From Salminus brasiliensis (taxonomy: Eukaryota; Chordata; Actinopteri; Characiformes; Bryconidae): a stretch of DNA of 64,000 bases. The DNA lies in contig NC_132896.1 in NCBI RefSeq assembly GCF_030463535.1, forward strand, positions 24,923,709 through 24,987,708, read 5' to 3'. The notes beneath the pieces are model-generated. The model ran no database searches. It was not told the origin of the DNA and saw only the letters and a program-made list of their open reading frames with translations. Below, in pieces: positions 14,728 to 28,439 of the stretch (positions within the stretch are counted from its first letter, which is position 1; each line of letters begins with the position of its first letter). Position numbers and translations under genes: made by a program.

Positions 14728-15156
14728 TTATCTTTTTAAAACCATCCCCAGAAGAGCAGATGGAATTCCTGTTGCCAATGCTTTGTATAATGCTGTGATA
14801 GAATCTGTGGTTGTGGTTACCCATACCCATGTGTCCCCAGTGTCCTCTGTTTCGAAAACATATAATATGGTCCCCACAACCTTTGGATCAAATGTTTTTA
14901 AAATGATTAGAATACATTCCATAACTTTTGATGAATAATGTGTACATACAGTGTCCTGGCACAGAAATGCTGTCACTGTTTTACAAAATATGACAGAATC
15001 ATTAGTCAATATTATATTATGACTCGCATTGGTAATTGGCCTAGGTGGAACTTCCAGAAGGTCTTTAAAAAGCCTTCCAGAAGACATATTTGTCACCTTG
15101 GAATCCGTCTCGCCAGTTTTGTCACCACACCATCTCTTCCCTTTTGACCCTGCCAT
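14728..15156 (-). other. Unassigned 142-codon open frame
   Basis: An ATG-started frame of 142 codons lies upstream (minus strand) of the proline-rich exon. The product shows no family signature I recognise; its C-half (VVGTILYVFETEDTGDTWVW) is not low-complexity. Codon use is AT-rich like the surroundings. It could be a chance frame, a repeat remnant or an exon. The evidence for coding is weak. Confidence 0.15.
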
Positions 15157-15751
15157 CTATCTATGGTTCCACATATTAGAGAGGGGGACTTGCTTCCTTC
15201 CACAAGCAGAAGCCACCCGAACTCAATCCCAAAACTTCCAAATCATCTGAAGCTAAAGGCATGGTCCAAACTAGCAAACAAAAATGATTGGACCAGTTTA
15301 AGTACAGTCACCATTCTGCTGAATACAAATTAGCAAAAATTACAGAAGGCCCTGGCATTTCCGCACCTGCTTTCAAATGGCTTTGAAATGGCTTTGAAAG
15401 TAACACAGCACCTTTTGCGAAAAGTGTTTGTAAGAGACCTATGGACAAAGAAGGAAACTAACAAGACCAATACAAAGTAGAATGCTCCAGTTCCCCTTTA
15501 TTGGAACTCTTGACTGTATATATGATATATATGAGATATACAGGCATTGGTGGAAATATGCATCCACCATTGCTCTTATTGGAAATGGGTGATTTAAACT
15601 ATTTATCCTATGGAAATCATGTTAGTTATGTAAAGTCTTAAATACATTCCAAAAATGTGATTAATCACAGTTAACAACACACTGCTATAAATTCAATTCA
15701 CGCAGGTTAATATACTTGCTTGACAGTCAAAGAAAATATATTTATTATGTA

Positions 15752-16148
15752 TATACACCAATTAACCATAACACTAATACCCTCTGTACCGTCACAACAG
15801 CTCTGACTATTCTACACATGAACTTCTCAAGGCCTCTGAAGGTGTCACAAAGATGTTAGCAGCAGATCCTTCAAGTCCTGTAGGTTGTGAGGTAGGACCT
15901 CCATGAGCCTTGGATGCCCATGACCCTGTCGCTGGGTCACTGATTGTCCTTTCTTGAACCAATTTTGGTAGGAACTGACCACTGCATACCAGAAAAACCC
16001 CACAAGACCTGTCTGATGTTTTGGAGATGCTCTGACCCAGTCGTCAAGCCATCACAGTTTGGCTCTTGCCACAGTAGATAAAGATAATCTGAAGATAATG
16101 TTTTTCGTGTGACCTGTCAGTGCTAATGTTATGGTTGATAGGTGTATA
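15752..16148. mobile_element. Non-autonomous Tc1-type MITE, 397 bp
   Basis: The left end TATACACCAATTAACCATAA pairs with the right end (TTATGGTTGATAGGTGTATA). The ends are palindromic at TATA, consistent with TA target duplication. The interior has no open transposase. The termini match a very common fish family. Confidence 0.85.
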
Positions 16149-17406
16149 TTATGTGCACATACTTCCCAATGTTTTTGTGGTACAGTACCACACAAATGTA
16201 CTCTTTACCAATAATTGAGTACCAATGTAGCTACTACCTCTATCTAAACAGGCAGCTGAATGAGTCTCAACACTGAATTGGTCATTGATTGCATCATGTA
16301 AACGATGTAGTCTTTTCTTACACTTGTAAACTGGACAAATAAAGGAATGACTGTGTGAGAAACCAAAACAACAAAAGTGAGAAATACGTGGAGGAAAAAG
16401 GCACGCAGCACCGCAAAGGCTGGAGTTGTTCCCGGCGGGCCACAGTTTCGTTTGAACAAGGATTCTAGGTGGTCAGGGAGACTTCACACAGAATATCTGA
16501 TCGCATTCTCCTCTTTTTTGTTCTATTTATCAAAGTGTTGTCATTGCTACTGCTGGCAGGGAAAGAAAGAATGAGCTTCAAGAGCAGCTTTGGGATCAGC
16601 CTGGCTTCTCGGAGTGAGCTTGCCACTGGGACTGAGGTGAGCATAGTTGGGCTGGGATAAGAGGATTGGCAGTCTACCTCACAAAAAAACAAAGGAAGAA
16701 AGACCAGTGGAGAGGGAGATGTTTGGAGTTGTATGGTAATCAAGAATTGGTAGGGAAGAGTTTGTGAGACTGCCATTGAGGAGAAACTGTGCCCTGGTCA
16801 TATTATGCTATGTTAACTGAGCCTCCTTCTCAGAGGTCACAGGATAGGCTAGGCTTTATAGGATGGGCCAGATCTCCATTGTTTATCTTGCACAGTGTTT
16901 TTATTGCATGTTGTCTATGCATCGCCCTGTAATGTAGATAGTCCAGCTACCCCAAAGCATCCACTTTGAACTATACTCTACTCTACTGGGGATAGACTTA
17001 ATAATCCTATGTCCTATAATGTGTGTGTTTTAATTGTAATGAAGATGTGTATATTCTGCTGGGTTATATTTTACAACCACAAAAGTAGGTTGTAGTTGTA
17101 GTTTGTGACTTGACCATATTAGAAACTCCAAGAGTGGAATTTATGTGTGACAGAAATGAATTGGATTGAGAATTGCGGCCATATTACTTTGTGGTGAGCA
17201 AAATGTTCCAAACCCAATGTGTTTTGTACATTTCCCTTTTGAATGCCACTGGATGCTCTGATTTACAAGGTCGTTCAGGAGTCAAAATACAAATTATGCT
17301 TCATCCATGCTAATGCTAACACTTCTATTCTTTGAAATGACGGCACACAAACATGAGTCAACTACTAAATTTCCACTATTACACACTAGGTACGGTATCA
17401 CAATTA
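16149..17406. other. Non-coding stretch, nothing recognised
   Basis: Short frames near 16465-16776 and 16469-16660 lack domain signatures. A donor-like GAGGTGAGC follows a short open stretch at about 16637, which is too little to call an exon. Confidence 0.4.
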
Positions 17407-17780
17407 CCAAAAAATAATAGCTTCAAGGCTCTGAGTGGTCAAGCAAACTAAGGTGCTGCCATCGCGACTGGAGGATTGCTGATTCAAATCCTGGATCATG
17501 GTGCCTGCCATCAGCAGCTGAAGCCAGAGAGAGCACAATTGACCTTGCTCTCCTCGGGTGGGTAGATGGCTCTCTCCCTCTGCTAGCTGATGCATTAAAG
17601 CTGGGTACTCAGCACATTCCTCTGAGTGCATTGGTTGTTCAATGCTGTTGAATCTGCTGTTAAATATGTCCTCACTCTCCTAGTGTCGGGAACATTACAT
17701 GTGATGGGGAGAACAGTATTGAGTGGGTTGAATAATTGGGGAGTAAAATTGGGTAAATTTGTAATAGGGAGAATAGCCTT
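17407..17780 (+). mobile_element. tRNA-derived SINE, copy 2
   Basis: The head reads CTCTGAGTGGTCAAGCAAAC (A-box region) and GCTGATTCAAATCCTGG (B-box). It is followed by the family body with AGAGAGCACAATTGACC and a GGGTGGGTAGATGGCT segment. Point mutations in the boxes make it unlikely to be a working tRNA gene. Confidence 0.75.
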
Positions 17781-18589
17781 CCTCCCTGTCATTGCCACAA
17801 CAGGCCCAGAACATTCCTTCTGCACTATGCAACTTTGGTAGAGCACAAGACTGAACTGCTTAATGGTGCGTAATCTAAGTTTAATTTGTGTAAAATCTTG
17901 TAATATTACTGTACCTAGTTGGTTGACATGGTCAGTAAATGCACATTTATTACTGTTCATTAGAGGGCGTTCAGAATGCAATTTGCATTTTTGGCAGTGA
18001 TGTAGAAGTGAATTACACTTCCTAACTGAGCTTGGAAGTAAAAAATGTCAGTTTTTACATAATGCTGCTTTAAGTACCACATCTAGCAAAGCTTGCTGGT
18101 TAGTGTTTTTTTGTTGTTGTTGAGGTTGCCAGTCTTGTGATGTCAGTTTGGTGTTAGATTGCATGTAGCACATTTTGTATTCCGACTTTTTACCAAATCC
18201 TGTAATTCAGAGCATCCAGTGGCTTTCTTGAGGTACAAACAAATTGTGTTGGCATTACAACATTTTTGTTTACCAGAGGGGGGTGATTGCGGCACATCTC
18301 AGTCCCTTTCATTTCTGTCATACAGAAGTCCTAATATGGATGATGTTGAGCATAGAATGAGGAGACAGTTTCTATGCTTTATTTACTTGATTAAAAAAAT
18401 CAGTACAGTAACACTTTAGGTATTTTTCATCCATCCAAATCTTTCATGCGCTTTAAGTCAAGCATATGTCCCTTGTTCACTCCATTTTACTGTACAGTGG
18501 AGGAATATAGCCCCCAGCTTAAAAGAAGCACTTAGGATTTGTTTCTATTCAAGCAATGGCAAGTGTTCATCTGGCTCCACGATGCACAA

Positions 18590-18612
18590 GCACACACACA
18601 CACACACAAACA
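18590..18612. repeat. CA microsatellite
   Basis: A short ACACACACACACACACAC run. Confidence 0.85.
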
Positions 18613-18870
18613 CATGCATGCTAACAGCTCTCCTAGCCTACTTGACTGGATACTCATCTCTTCTGGAACCTGCTCAGAGAATGACACCAGTGCAGGAAAA
18701 AAATGGCTTGTCTCACGCAAGAGTAGAATACAATATTCCAGGGCTGGCCTTCATCCATGCATAAATGAGTATAGGTTTGTGTATGTAAGTGAGAGTGTAG
18801 GTGCGGGGATCACACTGTGCACACATTCTTTTCAGGAGTATATTTGAAATGTACATAGAGTATATATATT

Positions 18871-18872
<2 letters not shown>

Positions 18873-18936
<64 letters not shown>
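18873..18936. repeat. Compound CA/TA microsatellite
   Basis: About 14 CA units run directly into about 17 TA units; likely highly variable. Confidence 0.95.
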
Positions 18937-18941
<5 letters not shown>

Positions 18942-21900
18942 GCTTTTGAAGAAAGTGAGTTAGACAAAAACATGAGTGTGCTGGTTGTGTTTATGTGCAA
19001 TTCAGTCTCCAAAGCCACTGAATTGCATTGTAAATATAGGCCTGCATCCTTTTTCTACTGAATGTGAGGCCGAGTTATCAAGCCCTCGTTTTCTCCAAAC
19101 CTTATAATGGCAGTGTGTGGGTTTTCACAGGCTTTAGACGTGGGTGTGTGGAGGGGGGGAGTTTGAGTGCCAGTGGAATTATCTACTGAAAGGAGAAGGT
19201 GGGGGGGGGGCACATTGCTCTGTTGAGGCTTATGGAGTAAAAAGAAAAATACTCTTCAATTTTCCTGTCATTCTGCTAAAATATGAAAGCGTCCTCAAGC
19301 ATCTTTTGCATTTTTTTAACCCAGGCAGCCCATCTGTTGCATTTTTTTTTTCAGCACAATGATTACTGCTATTACCAATACTAATGTGACACCAGAACCC
19401 CGCCATTATTTACAAATCTGTCTGAGTGTATGGCCGTCAGATTCATCAAAGAACTTTTAGTGGCTACACTTTCAACATAAATGATCCAACTGATCATTCA
19501 GCAATGAATGATTGAAATTTCACAGAAGGATCAGGATACCACTGAGGACATGTTGCCTAATTGACACCTTTGGCATAACTATGATCATGTGAGCCATAGT
19601 GCAATTAAAGAGCCTTTTACGCATAATGTAATATTCTTCATCTCTCATAATAGGGTAAAATTTCTCTATTGACTGGTGCCCCTGGCCACTACATCTCACA
19701 TTTTGGACACTAGAAATGCATAGCCTGAGGCCTAAGTGACTACTTGCCTTAAAAAAAATATGTACATTAATTACCTCTAAACAAATCACTAGACCCACTG
19801 AATTTTTTACACATTAAACAAATATCCCAAATCACAAATTTCTTACTGCCATCTAATTGTCCAAGATCTAGTGTCAGTTTGCATCAAATTATATTTTGGT
19901 AGAATTCCCCAAATGTAATGTTAACATTACCAGCATGGCAAAATGTTTCTAGAACTCATAAAAAGCATAGAGCATTTTTTCATAACCTAGTGTGAGTTCT
20001 AGCTTAGCATTCAACATGAGTGCTGTTACAGAGCTATGATCTCCAGCTGTCTGCCTGACTGCATATATTATGATTCCCAGGTTTGACTGATAGAATGAAA
20101 GAAGTGGACTGGTGACTGGTGTTTCTTTCTGATGTGTGCTTGGTAATTGTAAATACAATGCTCTACAATTAGACAGGGTTCTGCAGTTACATACAGTGAC
20201 ATAGAACACTTACAACATAAATATAGTAATAGCATGGATGGATTGGATGCATGGATTTTATTTAGTTAATTTACTACATAAAGTATACTTTATGTACATT
20301 TGATCTTTACTTGTTTACTCAATACTAAAAATAACTTAAAGTATACTTCTATTATGTAAGGACATGCCAGCCATTAAGGCTCGTTGTGTGAGCATATGAG
20401 AGGGTGGCAAATGAATTTGTAATCTGAATTTTAACAGTTAAGAAAACCATTCAAATACACCTGACCAGAAGTTTTGCGGCAAAGAATAATACCAAAAATT
20501 ATGTGCCCTAATAAGCCATCAGCTCTTAAAGCTTTTTTCACAAATGGGGAGCCAGAGCTGTAGATTTTGCTTAGTCTGATTTTTGAATAAAGAAGTCTAT
20601 GAAGAACCTTAAACTAGATAAAGACTTTATCTAGGGTTTATGGAGCCACATTAAATCCTGGAGAGGCTCTCCTCCCAAAATTTCTCTGTTTGCGGACCGT
20701 TGATCTAGTTTCCCTGGCTATCCTTAATAGGTCAACAAAACAATTTATATAATGGGGGATTGTCTGGTTTAACTGTGGAAGTTTTCTCGAATGTGTAATG
20801 TGAATGAAACATAAGCACAAATCATAATTTTTTTCTCATCATTGTATTTTTTTTGCGTTGGCGATAGCAGGATCACATAAATCGAGAGGCAAAGGAGAAG
20901 GGCATTGGATGAAAAGGTACCTCAACCGCAGTCTATTTTTACACAAACATACAGTTTGTACAGTTTGTGATAGTGTAGTGCAAATACTGGAAGCCCTTAC
21001 TTCAGCTAAAAAGCTGAAGTTGGCTTTCTTATTCTCCAGCTTAGTATTTAAATTTCTATCCCACCTGTAATGGTGCAGCAGGTACATTCTGGCTGCCTTA
21101 CAGAAATAAAAATACATATAATACAACATTAATGGTAAAACAGGAAATTTAAATAAGACAGTGTCAGCCTTGTCACAGTTATATGCACTTTTTACAAACG
21201 CTATATTTCGCTCAGTTCTGAGCATTCCTAAAATATTTGACTCAGAATATATTAACTCCTCTGCATTGTCAGAGCACCTTTACTAGCACCTAGCTAGAGA
21301 GGCTCTTCAGTGTGTTCACATTTCAGCAAAGGTTAGTTTACTAAAAATGTTATATTTGTTATGACATCATAGAAAATGCTGAACTTAGAAAATGGTCAGA
21401 TACTAACAGCAAGAAAAAGTATCGTTACTAGGAGAAATACTTAAATGAATAAATATGGGGATTCCTGGATGTTAATGCCAGAATGTTAAAACAGACTGTT
21501 CTAGAGGACAGCAGTTTTTAAATAGCACGCATTTTGTGTGTCTTAATTAGAAGCTTGAATAATGAAGAGTATTTTGTTGGTGAGCTGAGTTGATTCACTG
21601 AAAAGAGCCTGGAATGCCCATTACTAGCTGAGTGAGTGAGCAGCTGCTTTCCGCTGCATTTCCCTTAGTTTTAAATTCTCAATACAATTAAACTAAATGT
21701 GCCATTCAGATCTTTCTGTTGGCAAACTTTTTGCATTATCATTACTGTAGCCCATTTAAAAGTTGGCGTGCAAAATCAGCATGGCTTATAACACTGAAAA
21801 GTTCTGCACTGAAAAATGAGTGCAGATGTGCTCAGGTTTGTGTTTACTGCTATGAGGCCGCATTAAACGCAAGATAAGACTTTAACTGGTGATTCTTAAC

Positions 21901-21950
21901 TAAACCTAGGCAAGTTTGTTTAGCAGGTTGGTTGATTGGTTGCTGTTGTT

Positions 21951-22788
21951 GAGCTCTGCTAAAGCATGAGTAGACTGATAAATCACTGTGCTGATCAGTT
22001 ATTTATCTCAGTGTTACAGAGCTCTACTAAAGCCTGAGTAGACTGATAAATCACTGTGCTGATCAGTTATTTATCTCAGTGTTACAGAGCTCTACTAAAG
22101 CATGAGTAGACTGATAAATCACTGTGCTGATCAGTTATTTATCTGTGTTACTGAACTCTACTAAAGCCTGAGTAGACTGATAAATCACTGTGCTGATCAG
22201 TTATTTATCTCAGTGTTACTGAGCTCTACCTTGGCATGAGTAGACTGATAAATCACTGAGCTGATCAATTATTAATCTGTGTTACTGAGCTCTACCTAGG
22301 CACGAGTAGAATGATAAATCACTGTGTTGATTAGTTATTTATCTCAGTGTTACTGAGCTCTGCTAAAGCCTGAGTAGACTGATAAATCACTGTGCTGATC
22401 AGTTATTTATCTGTGTTACTGAACTCTACTAAAGCCTGAGTAGACTGATAAATCACTGTGCTGATCAGTTATTTATCTCAGTGTTACTGAGCTCTGCTAA
22501 AGCATGAGTAGACTGATAAATCACTGTGCTGATCAGTTATTTATCTCAGTGTTACAGAGCTCTACTAAAGCATGAGTAGACTGATAAATCACTTTGCTGA
22601 TCGGTTATTTATCTCAGTGTTACTGAGCTCTGCTAAAGCCTGAGTAGACTGATAAATCACTGTGCTGATCAGTTATTTATCTCAGTGTTACTGAGCTCTG
22701 CTAAAGCATGAGTAGACTGATAAATCACTGTGCTGATCAGCTATTAATCTTAGTGTTATTAAACTCTGCTAAAGCATGCATAGACAAT
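21951..22788. repeat. 68-bp minisatellite, about 12.4 copies
   Basis: Units start (GAGCTCT or variant) at 21951, 22019, 22087, 22153, 22221, 22287, 22355, 22421, 22489, 22557, 22625, 22693 and a partial at 22761. Units are 68 bp, except three of 66 bp that lack CA in ATCTCAGTG. Each unit holds GATAAAT and ATTTATC as inverted arms around a CTGATCAG palindrome. The array ends about 90 bp from the intact Tc1 element. Confidence 0.95.
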
Positions 22789-22880
22789 AGTGGACATGTA
22801 CTTGTGCAATCAACAAAAAGTGTAACACCTATGCTTCTTTCATGAAATAGCAGGTTTTCATTTTTATGTATTTCAATATA

Positions 22881-23090
22881 CAGTGAGTCCAAGAAGTATT
22901 TGATCCCTTGCTGATTTTCTTTGTTTGCCCACTAATAAAGACACTATCCTTCTGCACTTTTAATGGTAGATATATTCTAACATGGAGAGACAGAATATCA
23001 AGACAAAAATCCAGAATATAATTTTAAAGAATATATTTTAATTAATTTGTATTTCAATGAGGAAAATAAGTATTTGATCCCTCTTGCCAA
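22881..23090 (+). repeat. Tc1 terminal inverted repeat, left arm (IR/DR)
   Basis: This arm pairs with 24272-24475 in inverted orientation. The outer end is perfect for about 40 bp and the interior has scattered substitutions. It carries outer and inner direct repeats of the AGTATTTGATCCC motif, about 175 bp apart. Confidence 0.9.
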
Positions 23091-23096
23091 ACACAC

Positions 23097-24233
<1,137 letters not shown>

Positions 24234-24271
24234 CTAACTGGTCTGTAAAAGCCAGAACTGCTAATGAATAC

Positions 24272-24475
24272 TAAGGGATCAAATACTTATTTCACTCCAT
24301 GAAATACAAATCAATTAATATATATTCCTTAGATTTATTTTCTGGATTTTCTTTTTAATATTCTGTCTCTCCATGTAAGAATACATCTACCATTAAAAGT
24401 ATAGAATGATCATGTCTTTATTAGTGGGCCAACGAAGAAAATCAGCAAGGGATCAAATACTTCTTGGACTCACTG
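24272..24475 (-). repeat. Tc1 terminal inverted repeat, right arm (IR/DR)
   Basis: This is the reverse-complement partner of the left arm, with GGGATCAAATACTT present at both the inner and outer position. The transposase ATG lies about 150 bp inside this arm, so the arm probably also contains the transposon promoter. Confidence 0.9.
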
Positions 24476-25344
24476 TAAAACTAAGCACATTTAGGACAGT
24501 ACTCAGTATTCAGCCATGACCAGGCCTGCTTTCCTCCATATGTTATCCAGTTCTGTTTATTTATGGGATGCACTTTTTAGGAGCCCAGATTGTTATGAGC
24601 ACCAGTGTAATTTCTCCCTCTGTAGTTACACTACTGTGAAATAATACAAAAGCTAATCTCTGCATACATGTGAATCATGGAATTTAAACTAGCTGTAATG
24701 TTGACTGCTTGCTTTTATTTCATGTGGCCATACACTTTTTTTTTTTTGCATTGTTCTTGCATCCACTTAGGAATAAATAAAGACAACCGCCTCATTCTTA
24801 GCCACAGCAATCGTTCAAGGACCTGTCTGGAAGTGCAGACACCCCTGCGTGCTCAGTTGCGTAAATGAATGCCTGGAGAGCCATGTGAGAAGATCTTCAG
24901 TTCGGCTCTTGCTGGCTAAGAGCCTTGTGAGGTAACCTTGAGTGGGATGTGGGAAGCTTTTCAAAGTAAAAACTATGCCTATTGTCTCTATGGTTACGCT
25001 TTACCATTATGAAGACTTGCAGTTCTTTTTTTATGTCCCTTCACATTTTCTCCAAATGACTTGAGATTGCTTTGAATATATATATACATACTAATACTGT
25101 ACTTCATAATAATTTTGTACTGCGGTGCACACATGTATTTAAGGGGTAATCTGTCTTTTTTTTTGCAGACAAAAAGTAAATGAGTTAGATAGAGACTATT
25201 GTTTAGCTATTAAGTCTATCTTTTAAATATCTATCTGTTATCTATCTGTCTATCTGTTATATTTAAAAACAAATACATTTTGGACCAAAAATCTAATTCA
25301 ATACAAAGTTGCTAACATGCAAAATAGAAGATAAGGCTACAACA

Positions 25345-26360
25345 TAATGTCCAAATGTTTGGATATCTCAATCGAATCAATTGAGGAAGGAGGTGCTTCA
25401 TCATTTTACCCACACTGTTAAAATGATAGGATCCTTGAGGAACTTTTGAGGTTCTTTAGTTTGTAACTGTGAAAGAACCGCTTAAATGTCTCTCAAAACT
25501 GTGGGAAAAGCCACGAAGAAGCCAACAATCACTTTGAGGGAGCTCAGGAGTTCAGTGACAAAGACTGCGGTGAAAGTGCAATATCTAGAAATATGTCTTG
25601 AACTGGCCTGCATGGAATGGTCGAAATTGAGCTTTCTGGACAAAATTCAAAACACTATGTGAGAAGGATACCAGCATCATATTATTAGGATGTTTTCCCC
25701 AGCTGGGACTGGGCATAATGACGAATGGATGGTGCAAAAGGCAGGGAAATACTGCCAGACAACCAGCTGTGCTGTGAACTATTCCTCCCGTAACCATCAT
25801 CAAAAATGTCTGAGACTTGTGCTCAAGAAGTACTTCTGACAGTTCCACCCTGATGGAATAGCCTTTGTTGTCTTCATTATCTTATAAAAAATTCTAAATC
25901 ATCTATGTGGCCTTTTGGGTGCTCCAAGTGATGCAAAGGCTCCTAGGGTCTTAGCTCTGCATTAGCAAATGATGTTGTGTGGGAAAAATTAATTCCACAA
26001 CAAAACAGCAAATCCTAGATGGAAATGTCAAACCATCAATAAACCTCACGGCCTCCTGACCTAAATACTGTAGAACATTTTGGACCTCTGCATACAAAAT
26101 AACCCAAGAATATGGAAAAACTATGAATATGAATATGGAAAAAATCAACAAAAGGAACCAAAAGACTTTTAGCTACATAAAAAAATGTTTGCAAGCTATG
26201 ATCTCTGCCAAAATTCTGACTGAAAGTGCCCAAATGTTGCAGATTCCTCAGTGATGACTTTCAATGTATGCTAATTTGTAATATATACAATAACTGTGCT
26301 TTAGGATTTGCTAGAAATTTTCACATTTGATTAGCTACAGAGGCTGTGTTTACTACTTCT
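25345..26360 (+). mobile_element. Decayed Tc1-like transposon
   Basis: A transposase relic is visible: at 26054-26083 the plus strand reads PDLNTVEHFG, the DDE glutamate motif. The right part (26310-26355) is the reverse complement of the left part of the related copy at 42000-42950, as expected for long inverted repeats. Stops and shifts are frequent. Both boundaries are approximate. Confidence 0.65.
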
Positions 26361-26366
26361 TAAATA

Positions 26367-26389
26367 AAGAGAGAGAGAGAGCGAGAGAG

Positions 26390-26421
<32 letters not shown>

Positions 26422-26422
26422 C
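26367..26422. repeat. GA microsatellite
   Basis: AGAGAGAGAG with regular GCGAGAGA interruptions; a TG-rich run lies at 26698-26740. Confidence 0.9.
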
Positions 26423-27864
26423 AGATGGGGGATACAGTAACTTTGTAGTATTTTTAATTCTTTATTTATTTATTTATATATTTTTGGCTCCATCTGGATG
26501 GAGCCTGTCTGTGTTCTCCCCTCTGTATTCACAAACCATGGAGTTGGTAATTAGACCCACTGTGCCAATACTTCTTTGATTCACTTTGTGTTTTCTCCCC
26601 AGGTCCCTTATTTAAGGTGCTGTGCAGTGTTGTGGCAGCTGCCCGTAGCGTGACCGATTCCCAAGGAATTACACACATGCCACTCTTCATCTTGTGTCCG
26701 GTGTGTGTGTGTGAGTATGCATATGTGTGTGTGTGTGTGGGTAAGAGAGAAAGAAAGCAACAGTGCCAGAGAAGGAGAAGGAGAGTGAAACCAAGCTGTG
26801 ATAAGCTTCATAAATAAACAACTGTGTTCTCCTGAATAGTATTGCTTAGTATCACTGAAGCGTTAACTTCACAGTAGAAAGAAATGACATTCTTAATATA
26901 TGGTGTAGGACAGATATATAGACAAATGTCCAAATAATGTACAAAACGCAGAGGGGGAGGGTTTTAAAAGGACCCAAGAATAGAAAACTGCTTTTGCCTT
27001 GGCTTAGTTGGCCTTGACTTGTTATAAGTGACTTAGTAAAAGTGACGCTGTGATAACACAACAACCACTTCAGGAGAATATGATATTGTTGATACTGGAG
27101 AGCAGCACATTCTCACCAGACTCTGCTAGTTATGAGAATATTGGGTCGGTATGCGCACAAGGCCTCATAATCACGGCTTTTCCTGTGCCAGTGTCTATAG
27201 TCAGAGAGCTCAATCTTGGCATGAAACAAAGCCAAAGCCAGGAAAGCAAGATAGACTAAAAGCTAATGTCAGCTGACCAGCTTTTACCAACTCTTCTTTC
27301 TATCATACGCTCCCTCGAAAACCAACTGGAATACTTCAGCTGACTACCCAACTGGAGCTAAACACAAGTCAGAAGGAAAAGCTGGCTGATTCATTTTTCA
27401 GTAAGCTTCAGAAAGCCAACCTGGCTACAGTCTCTTCATTGTTTTTTCCCCTGTAAGCTCAAAAAAGCCAAACTTGGTTAAGTGAGGGGTGCTAGGCTAA
27501 AAGCCAACATGGGTTTCAAACTGAAGCACCTTCCTCAAAGATCTTATACTTTTTATTAGTTTACAATTTCTTCAACAAGCTAAAGGTGTAAACTGCATCT
27601 AGGGGCACTGAGAGGACAATGATACAACCAGTGAGCCTTGCAGGTAATTACAATACAAAAAATTACAATTACAATAATTCAAGTGATGCTTTGCTACATG
27701 GCTCCTGTGAGGTGTCATAGTCACATAAACCAGCCAATAATAGCAGAGCTCTTTTTTTTAACATAAAAGGAAAATTAGTGTGTTTCGCTCTGAGTTCACT
27801 ATAAGTTTCACTATAAGTTACACTCTAAAACCAGAACTAGGGTCTAGCATTTCCAGTCCCAACT

Positions 27865-27948
27865 TAATATCCCTTTCTGCTGCTACACTGTGAATTTCCC
27901 CACTGCGGGACTAATAAAGGACTATCTTATCTTATCTTATATTTACAT
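27865..27948 (+). mobile_element. LINE 3' tail with TTATC repeats
   Basis: CTACACTGTGAATTTCCCCA, CTGCGGGACTAATAAAGGAC and a TTATC repeat form a non-LTR retrotransposon 3' end. It is nearly identical, in opposite orientation, to 52797-52875. Confidence 0.75.
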
Positions 27949-28439
27949 AGTCCCATACTTAATATTTACATAAAAGAATGACTTAAAATACTGAATAAAG
28001 CTAAACATACAAAATGCAGCTTTCTTGACCCCATGATCTCAAGTAGGTGGTTACAACTCTGGACCATTAGCCCTGCTGGAGCAGCTGACCAGCAGGCAGC
28101 TGCTCAGCTTTGTAAATCTGCTTGGGTTGGGCCACTAAGGACAGAGCCCTCCAGAGCTTATTGATAATTAGAGTAAGGATTAGACCCCGGAATGGGCAGA
28201 TGGCGAAGGTGACTTCCTGCTCTGCTGCAGTAGCGCAAAGTAGAAAAGATCCCCAGACTGTATTCTCCATCAACTCTGCAGGCCCACTTCTTTTGGCACA
28301 CCCTGTTTCTTTCCTGCCTCTGCATTGTCAGGGATGGTTTTAATCACACTGCTAATGGTTGTAGTGTAATTACAGCTCAGCGGTTTTAGGAGACAAAATT
28401 GTATTAAGCTCAGCTTCTTGGCTAGACGCTGTGCGATGA

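Larger units (their letters stand above)
17781..21950. other. Non-coding stretch with microsatellites only
   Basis: No exon is supported. It contains the CA and CA/TA repeats, a G run near 19201, and a perfect 18-bp palindrome at 20277-20294. Confidence 0.5.

Noticed and set aside
18713..19018. 101-codon frame through the CA/TA repeat
   Set aside because: Contains the Tyr-Ile and Val-Cys repeats dictated by the microsatellite.
21951..22788. CRISPR-like array
   Set aside because: Units are contiguous with no variable spacers and the genome is vertebrate.
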